Below are positions 5,841-8,819 of a stretch of 8,819 nt of DNA, piece by piece (position 1 is the first letter of the stretch; each line of letters starts with the position of its first letter). The DNA is from an uncultured Pseudomonadota bacterium (lineage in GTDB: Bacteria; Pseudomonadota; Gammaproteobacteria; Burkholderiales; Thiobacillaceae). A model generated the notes under the pieces. The model was given only the letters and a program-made list of their open reading frames with translations, did not search any database and was not told the origin of the DNA. Both the position numbers and the translations under genes were made by a program. Location: positions 1 through 8,819 of the forward strand of contig CAISDD010000007.1 in NCBI GenBank assembly GCA_903883985.1, written 5' to 3'.

Positions 5841-5869
5841 ATCTGGAAGGGTTTGCATCCCTCCCAGAT
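5841..5869. repeat. 11-bp stem-loop in the fliE leader region
   Basis: ATCTGGAAGGG (5841-5851) pairs with CCCTCCCAGAT (5859-5869), 10 of 11 positions, around a TTTGCAT loop. It lies about 90 bases upstream of fliE, just before the longer hairpin at 5878-5910. Confidence 0.5.
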
Positions 5870-5877
5870 CGCCACGC

Positions 5878-5910
5878 CTGAAATCCCGGCCTTCAGGCCG
5901 GGGTATTCAG
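5878..5910. repeat. Long hairpin resembling IS200/IS605-type ends
   Basis: CTGAA (5878-5882) pairs with TTCAG (5906-5910), and CCCGGCC (5885-5891) pairs with GGCCGGG (5896-5902) around a TTCA loop, with a small AT/GTA internal bulge. The layout (a short A/T-rich collar, a GC stem and a tetraloop) resembles the subterminal hairpins of IS200/IS605 transposons and TnpB-only elements, from general knowledge of that family. No transposase gene is present, so this would be a remnant or a small derivative. Confidence 0.4.
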
Positions 5911-5918
5911 ACTTCGCG

Positions 5919-5945
5919 CCGCCTTGAAGGGCGGGGTTTCAAACC
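5919..5945. repeat. Second GC hairpin and dyad directly upstream of fliE
   Basis: CCGCC (5919-5923) pairs with GGCGG (5930-5934) around TTGAAG, followed by GGTTT-C-AAACC (5935-5945). The CTTGAAGGGCGGGGTTTCAA wording resembles IS200/IS605-like terminal sequences. It ends 15 bases before the fliE ATG, so in mRNA it would lie next to the GGAG (5946-5949) that probably serves as the fliE ribosome binding site. Confidence 0.4.
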
Positions 5946-5960
5946 GGAGTTGGTTTTACG

Positions 5961-6275
5961 ATGAATGAGATCGATCTGATGGTGAACCAGTTGCGTGCCG
6001 TGGCGGCCCAGGCCGGTGCCCGTGCGCCCGTCAGTTCGGTCGGTGCGCCCTCGCAGGATTTCGCCGCGTTGCTCAAGTCTGCCGTGGACGAGGTCAATAC
6101 CACCCAGCTGGATGCGCGCCAACTGAGCAAACAGTTCGAGACCGGCAGTTCCGCAGTCAATCTCCAGGACGTCGTGCTTTCCTTGCAGAAAGCCAGCCTG
6201 TCCTTTCAGACCATGGTTCAGGTGCGCAACAAGTTGGTGAGCGCGTACCAGGAAGTCATGAACATGCAGGTCTGA
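5961..6275 (+). CDS. fliE: Flagellar hook-basal body protein FliE
   Basis: A 104-residue protein of the expected FliE length. FliE links the MS ring to the rod and is among the first axial proteins exported. The N-terminal half is variable and Ala/Val-rich; the conserved part runs from about residue 33: DFAALLKSAVDEVN, then VNLQDVVLSLQKASLSFQTMVQVRNKLVSAYQEVMNMQV at the C-terminus, the family hallmark. The start is the first ATG in the frame after a GGAG at 5946-5949, whose spacing of 11 bases is somewhat long. It is followed 17 bases later by fliF, consistent with one operon. There is no signal peptide, as expected for a type III export substrate. Confidence 0.93.
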   Translation: MNEIDLMVNQLRAVAAQAGARAPVSSVGAPSQDFAALLKSAVDEVNTTQLDARQLSKQFETGSSAVNLQDVVLSLQKASLSFQTMVQVRNKLVSAYQEVMNMQV

Positions 6276-6292
6276 TGGAACACGGTTGACGG

Positions 6293-7960
6293 ATGGCCCT
6301 GCAACCCCAAGATACGCTCAACGCACTCTTCCTCCGCTTCAATGAGCTTCCCGCCGCCAGAAAGGCGATCCTGGCGGCAGTCGTGGCGGGGGTTATCGCG
6401 TTGTTGTTTGGCGTCTACCTATGGGGGAGCGCGACCGAATACAAGGTGCTGTTCTCCAACCTGGCCGAGCGCGATGCCGGTACGGTGACGGCCACCCTGC
6501 AGCAAATGAACGTCCCCTACAAGACCGAGGCCAACGGCACCCTCATGGTGCCGGCCGACCAGGTCTACGACCTGCGTTTCAAGCTGGCCGCGCAAGGCAT
6601 CCCCAAGGGCGGGGCCGTGGGCTTTGAATTGATGGACAACGCCAAGCTGGGCATGACCCAGTTTCAGGAGCAACTCGCCTTCCAGCGTGGCCTGGAAGGC
6701 GAGTTGGCGCGCACCGTCCAGTCCTTGTCTCCGGTGGAGTCTGCGCGGGTGCACCTGGCCATCCCCAAACCCTCGGTGTTCATTCGCGACAAACAGTCGC
6801 CTTCCGCCTCGGTCCTGGTGAAGCTCTATCCCGGCCGCACGCTCGAGCCCGGACAGGTGCAGTCCATCGTGCACCTGGTTTCCAGCAGCGTGCCTGAACT
6901 CTCGCCCAGCAGCATTACCGTGGTGGACCAGGCGGGCAATCTGCTCACCGCCAAGAACGACAACAAGTCACAGCTGGGCCTCAACGACAGTCAGCTAGCC
7001 TACACCAAGGACATCGAGTCCTATTATGTGCAGCGGATCGAGGCCATCGTGCTCCCCATCGTAGGTGCCGGGAATGTCAAGGCCGAGGTGCGCGCCGATC
7101 TGGATTTTTCCGAGGATGAGGCGACTAGCGAAACCTACAAGCCGAATCCGGGTGCGGATACGCAATCGATCCGCAGCCAGCAGTCGGTGGAGGATATCAA
7201 CAACGCCGCTAATCAGGCGCAGGGCGTCCCCGGCGCGTTGACCAACCAACCTCCGGGGCCGGCCAGCGCACCGGTGACGGCGCCGGCCGGCGCCAATGCC
7301 GGGCCGAATGTGACGGCTGCGGGGCAGGGTGGCAATTCCAGCCGCAAGGAACATACTGTCAACTTCGAACTGGACAAGACCATACGTCACGTCAAGGAGT
7401 CGCAGGGGCGGATCAAGCGTCTTTCCGTGGCGGTGGTGGTCAACAACAAGATCGCCTCGGGCAAGGACGGCAAGGACGGCAAGCCGGGCAAGGCGGTACC
7501 CCTTGCCGCCCAGGAACTGGCTCAGATCAACGGTCTGGCGCGTGAAGCCATGGGCTTCGACCAGACGCGCGGCGACACCATCAATGTGGTCAACGCGGCT
7601 TTCACCGAGGCCAGGGAAGAGCCCGCGTTGCCGCTATGGAAGGATCCGGCGAATGTGGCGCTAGCCAAGGATCTGCTCAAGAATCTGCTCATCTTCGGCC
7701 TGGCCTTCTATCTGGTGTTCGGGGTGCTGCGGCCGATGTTGCGCGACCTGGTGAAGCCACATGAGTTGCCGCACGTACCCGGCGACGAGGATGAGGGGGA
7801 AGAGGGCGGGGAGGGTGGTGTGCTCTACGGCGCGGATGGCAAGCCGATCGAAGTGCCGGTCGATAGCTATGCGGAGATACTGGCCCAGGTGCGAGAGTTC
7901 GCTAAGTTGAATCCCAAAATCACGGCTGAAATTGCCAAAGAATGGATGGTCAAGGAATGA
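6293..7960 (+). CDS. fliF: Flagellar MS-ring protein FliF
   Basis: A 555-residue inner-membrane protein whose many copies form the MS ring, the platform of the basal body and export gate. The first membrane helix spans about residues 25-45 (AILAAVVAGVIALLFGVYLW) and the second about 462-482 (LKNLLIFGLAFYLVFGVLRP). Between them are ring-building domains: RBM1/2 (YKVLFSNLAERDAG; GIPKGGAVGFELMD) and RBM3 (YYVQRIEAIVLPIVGAGNVKAEV). The GVPGALTNQPP loop (311-321) falls in the usual variable beta-collar region. The C-terminal cytoplasmic tail ends in SYAEILAQVREFAKLNPKITAEIAKEWM, which binds FliG. Oddities are a KDGKDGKPGK stretch (391-400) from a short DNA repeat and an acidic Gly/Glu linker (497-509). 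The stop overlaps the fliG start (ATGA). Confidence 0.95.
   Translation: MALQPQDTLNALFLRFNELPAARKAILAAVVAGVIALLFGVYLWGSATEYKVLFSNLAERDAGTVTATLQQMNVPYKTEANGTLMVPADQVYDLRFKLAAQGIPKGGAVGFELMDNAKLGMTQFQEQLAFQRGLEGELARTVQSLSPVESARVHLAIPKPSVFIRDKQSPSASVLVKLYPGRTLEPGQVQSIVHLVSSSVPELSPSSITVVDQAGNLLTAKNDNKSQLGLNDSQLAYTKDIESYYVQRIEAIVLPIVGAGNVKAEVRADLDFSEDEATSETYKPNPGADTQSIRSQQSVEDINNAANQAQGVPGALTNQPPGPASAPVTAPAGANAGPNVTAAGQGGNSSRKEHTVNFELDKTIRHVKESQGRIKRLSVAVVVNNKIASGKDGKDGKPGKAVPLAAQELAQINGLAREAMGFDQTRGDTINVVNAAFTEAREEPALPLWKDPANVALAKDLLKNLLIFGLAFYLVFGVLRPMLRDLVKPHELPHVPGDEDEGEEGGEGGVLYGADGKPIEVPVDSYAEILAQVREFAKLNPKITAEIAKEWMVKE
7460..7492 (+). repeat. Short GGCAAGGAC repeat in fliF
   Basis: GGCAAGGAC occurs twice in tandem (7460-7477), followed by GGCAAGCCG and GGCAAG. 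It encodes a Gly-Lys-Asp repeat in a loop between RBM3 and the second membrane helix. Copy changes would be frame-neutral. Confidence 0.6.
7795..7815 (+). other. Potential G-quadruplex motif in the fliF coding strand
   Basis: Four G runs (7795-7799, 7804-7806, 7808-7811, 7813-7815) are separated by loops of 4, 1 and 1 bases. They fit the usual four-run pattern and lie in the acidic-linker codons (GAG/GGG/GGC). The motif may simply result from Glu/Gly codon use in GC-rich DNA. Confidence 0.45.
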
Positions 7961-8819
7961 GCGATGACGACGGCCTGAGAAAGACGGCTATCCTGATGCT
8001 GGCACTGGGGCACGAAGAAGCCGCCGAAGTGTTCAAGTATCTCGGTCCCAAGGACGTGCAGAAGCTGGGCATGGCGATGTCCAGCGTGGGTAAGACCGGC
8101 CGCGAGGAGATCGAGACGGTGTTGCGCGAGTTCCACGGTCAGACGGAAGGACGCATCGACCTCGTCGATTCCGACGAATACATCCGTTCCGTGTTGAAGA
8201 AGGCGCTGGGTGATGACAAGGCCGCGCACCTGATAGACCGCATCTTGCAGGGCAATGAGAGCGCGGGCATCGAAAGCCTGAAGTGGATGGATGCCGCCTC
8301 GGTGGCGGAGATGATCCGCAATGAACACCCGCAGATCATCGCCGCCATCATGGTGCATCTGGATCGCGACCATGCCAGCGAAATCCTCAACATGTTGCCG
8401 GAGCGCCTGCGCAATGACGTGATGGTACGTATCGCCACGCTGGAAGGCGTGCAGCCGATGGCCATGCGGGAACTCAACGAAGTGCTTACTCAACTGCTGT
8501 CAGGCGGTGAAATCGGCAAGAAGAGCAGTCTGGGGGGGATCAAGACGGCGGCGGACATCCTCAACTACATGGGGGGAGCGATCGAGGCTTCGGTGCTGGC
8601 CAACATCCGCGAACACGATGCCGATTTGGCGCAGAAGATTCAGGATCAGATGTTTACCTTCGACAACGTCATGGAACTGGACGACCGCTCGGTGCAGATG
8701 CTGTTGCGCGAGGTGCAGTCCGAGACCCTGATCATCGCGCTCAAGGGTACCAGCGAGGAACTCAAGGCCAAGATATTCCGAAACATGTCCAGTCGCGCCG
8801 CCGAAGCCCTCAAGGAAGA
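7957..8819 (+). CDS. fliG: Flagellar motor switch protein FliG (3' end outside window)
   Basis: The first 287 residues of FliG are visible, and the frame is open to the right edge; family members are usually about 330 residues, so the last part of the C-terminal domain is missing. FliG couples the MS ring to the stator and switch complex. The N-terminal domain (GLRKTAILMLALGHEEAAEVFKYL) binds FliF. The middle domain carries the EHPQ motif (123-126) used to bind FliM. The MGG linker (205-207) and the torque-generating helix region (LDDRSVQMLLREV, 241-253) are present with their charged residues. The start is the ATG at 7957, which overlaps the fliF stop by 4 bases (ATGA), so coupled translation is likely. 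Confidence 0.95.
   Translation, partial: MSDDDGLRKTAILMLALGHEEAAEVFKYLGPKDVQKLGMAMSSVGKTGREEIETVLREFHGQTEGRIDLVDSDEYIRSVLKKALGDDKAAHLIDRILQGNESAGIESLKWMDAASVAEMIRNEHPQIIAAIMVHLDRDHASEILNMLPERLRNDVMVRIATLEGVQPMAMRELNEVLTQLLSGGEIGKKSSLGGIKTAADILNYMGGAIEASVLANIREHDADLAQKIQDQMFTFDNVMELDDRSVQMLLREVQSETLIIALKGTSEELKAKIFRNMSSRAAEALKE

Larger units (their letters stand above)
5691..5960. other. Intergenic region rich in stem-loops between fleR and fliE
   Basis: The 270 bases hold at least five inverted repeats, listed separately, and no convincing gene. A plus-strand frame crosses the region (from 5617 through 5964) but shows no domain I can identify; its part after about 5820 could be a decayed TnpB C-terminus. 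I looked for the sigma54 signature GG-N10-GC expected for a FleR-controlled fliE operon. The only spacing match is GG at 5719-5720 with GC at 5731-5732, whose surrounding bases fit the consensus poorly. The fliE promoter is therefore not located. Confidence 0.6.

Noticed and set aside
5845..5856. TGGAAGGGTTTGC as a sigma54-like promoter
   Set aside because: GG and GC are separated by 8 rather than 10 bases, and the sequence is better explained by the stem-loop at 5841-5869.
5617..5964. Plus-strand frame (115 codons) from the end of fleR to fliE
   Set aside because: Its first part shadows the FleR helix-turn-helix and its last part translates the hairpins. A decayed TnpB tail is possible, but similarity is too vague to call a gene.
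7867..8493. Minus-strand open frame (208 codons) opposite fliF and fliG
   Set aside because: It lies antisense to conserved FliG domains, is rich in His/Gln/Leu as expected for a mirrored frame, and has no recognisable family.
1..8819. CRISPR array, tRNA, rRNA, or a defence or biosynthetic novelty cluster
   Set aside because: No regularly spaced direct repeats, no tRNA-like cloverleaf with the conserved loops, and every large plus-strand frame has a clear housekeeping or flagellar identity.

Overview
The window is GC-rich and densely coded. Its gene content suggests a flagellated, aerobically respiring proteobacterium, most likely a betaproteobacterium. The signs are two UbiH-family flavin hydroxylases next to a DsbC, and a FleSR/FlrBC-type two-component system directly upstream of fliE-fliF-fliG. 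The taxonomic placement is inferred from gene content, since no RNA gene or other marker is present.

Layout: the left edge (1-32, minus strand) holds the first ten codons of an unrecognised gene. Between it and the first plus-strand gene lies a 225-base divergent gap. It contains a cloverleaf-like palindromic element (106-180) nested inside an imperfect inverted repeat (64-232), which resembles a miniature mobile element. A tight plus-strand chain follows: ubiH (258-1451), a second UbiH/UbiI/UbiF-family hydroxylase (1445-2617), dsbC (2640-3401), the histidine kinase fleS/flrB (3398-4258) and the sigma54 activator fleR/flrC (4251-5690). Three of the four junctions are overlaps and the fourth is a 22-base gap, so translational coupling and cotranscription are likely. 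A 270-base gap full of stem-loops follows (5691-5960). After it comes the flagellar basal-body run fliE (5961-6275), fliF (6293-7960) and fliG (7957 to the right edge, incomplete).

How the genes work together: the two hydroxylases belong to aerobic ubiquinone ring hydroxylation, and DsbC is a periplasmic disulfide isomerase. FleS and FleR form the middle tier of the polar-flagellum hierarchy and would activate sigma54-dependent flagellar operons. FliE (rod/MS-ring adaptor), FliF (MS ring) and FliG (rotor/switch) are among the first structures assembled.

I see no wholly new multi-gene system. The most interesting signals lie below the gene level. C/G-rich palindrome-like sequences sit in frame inside both ubiquinone hydroxylase genes and resemble the palindromic element in the upstream gap; this recalls Rickettsia palindromic elements. 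The dsbC signal peptide is built from a 12-bp tandem repeat. FleR carries SAFTGA in place of GAFTGA. UbiH has Glu where the family's Asp-Gly motif has Asp. Hairpins resembling IS200/IS605 ends sit directly upstream of fliE.
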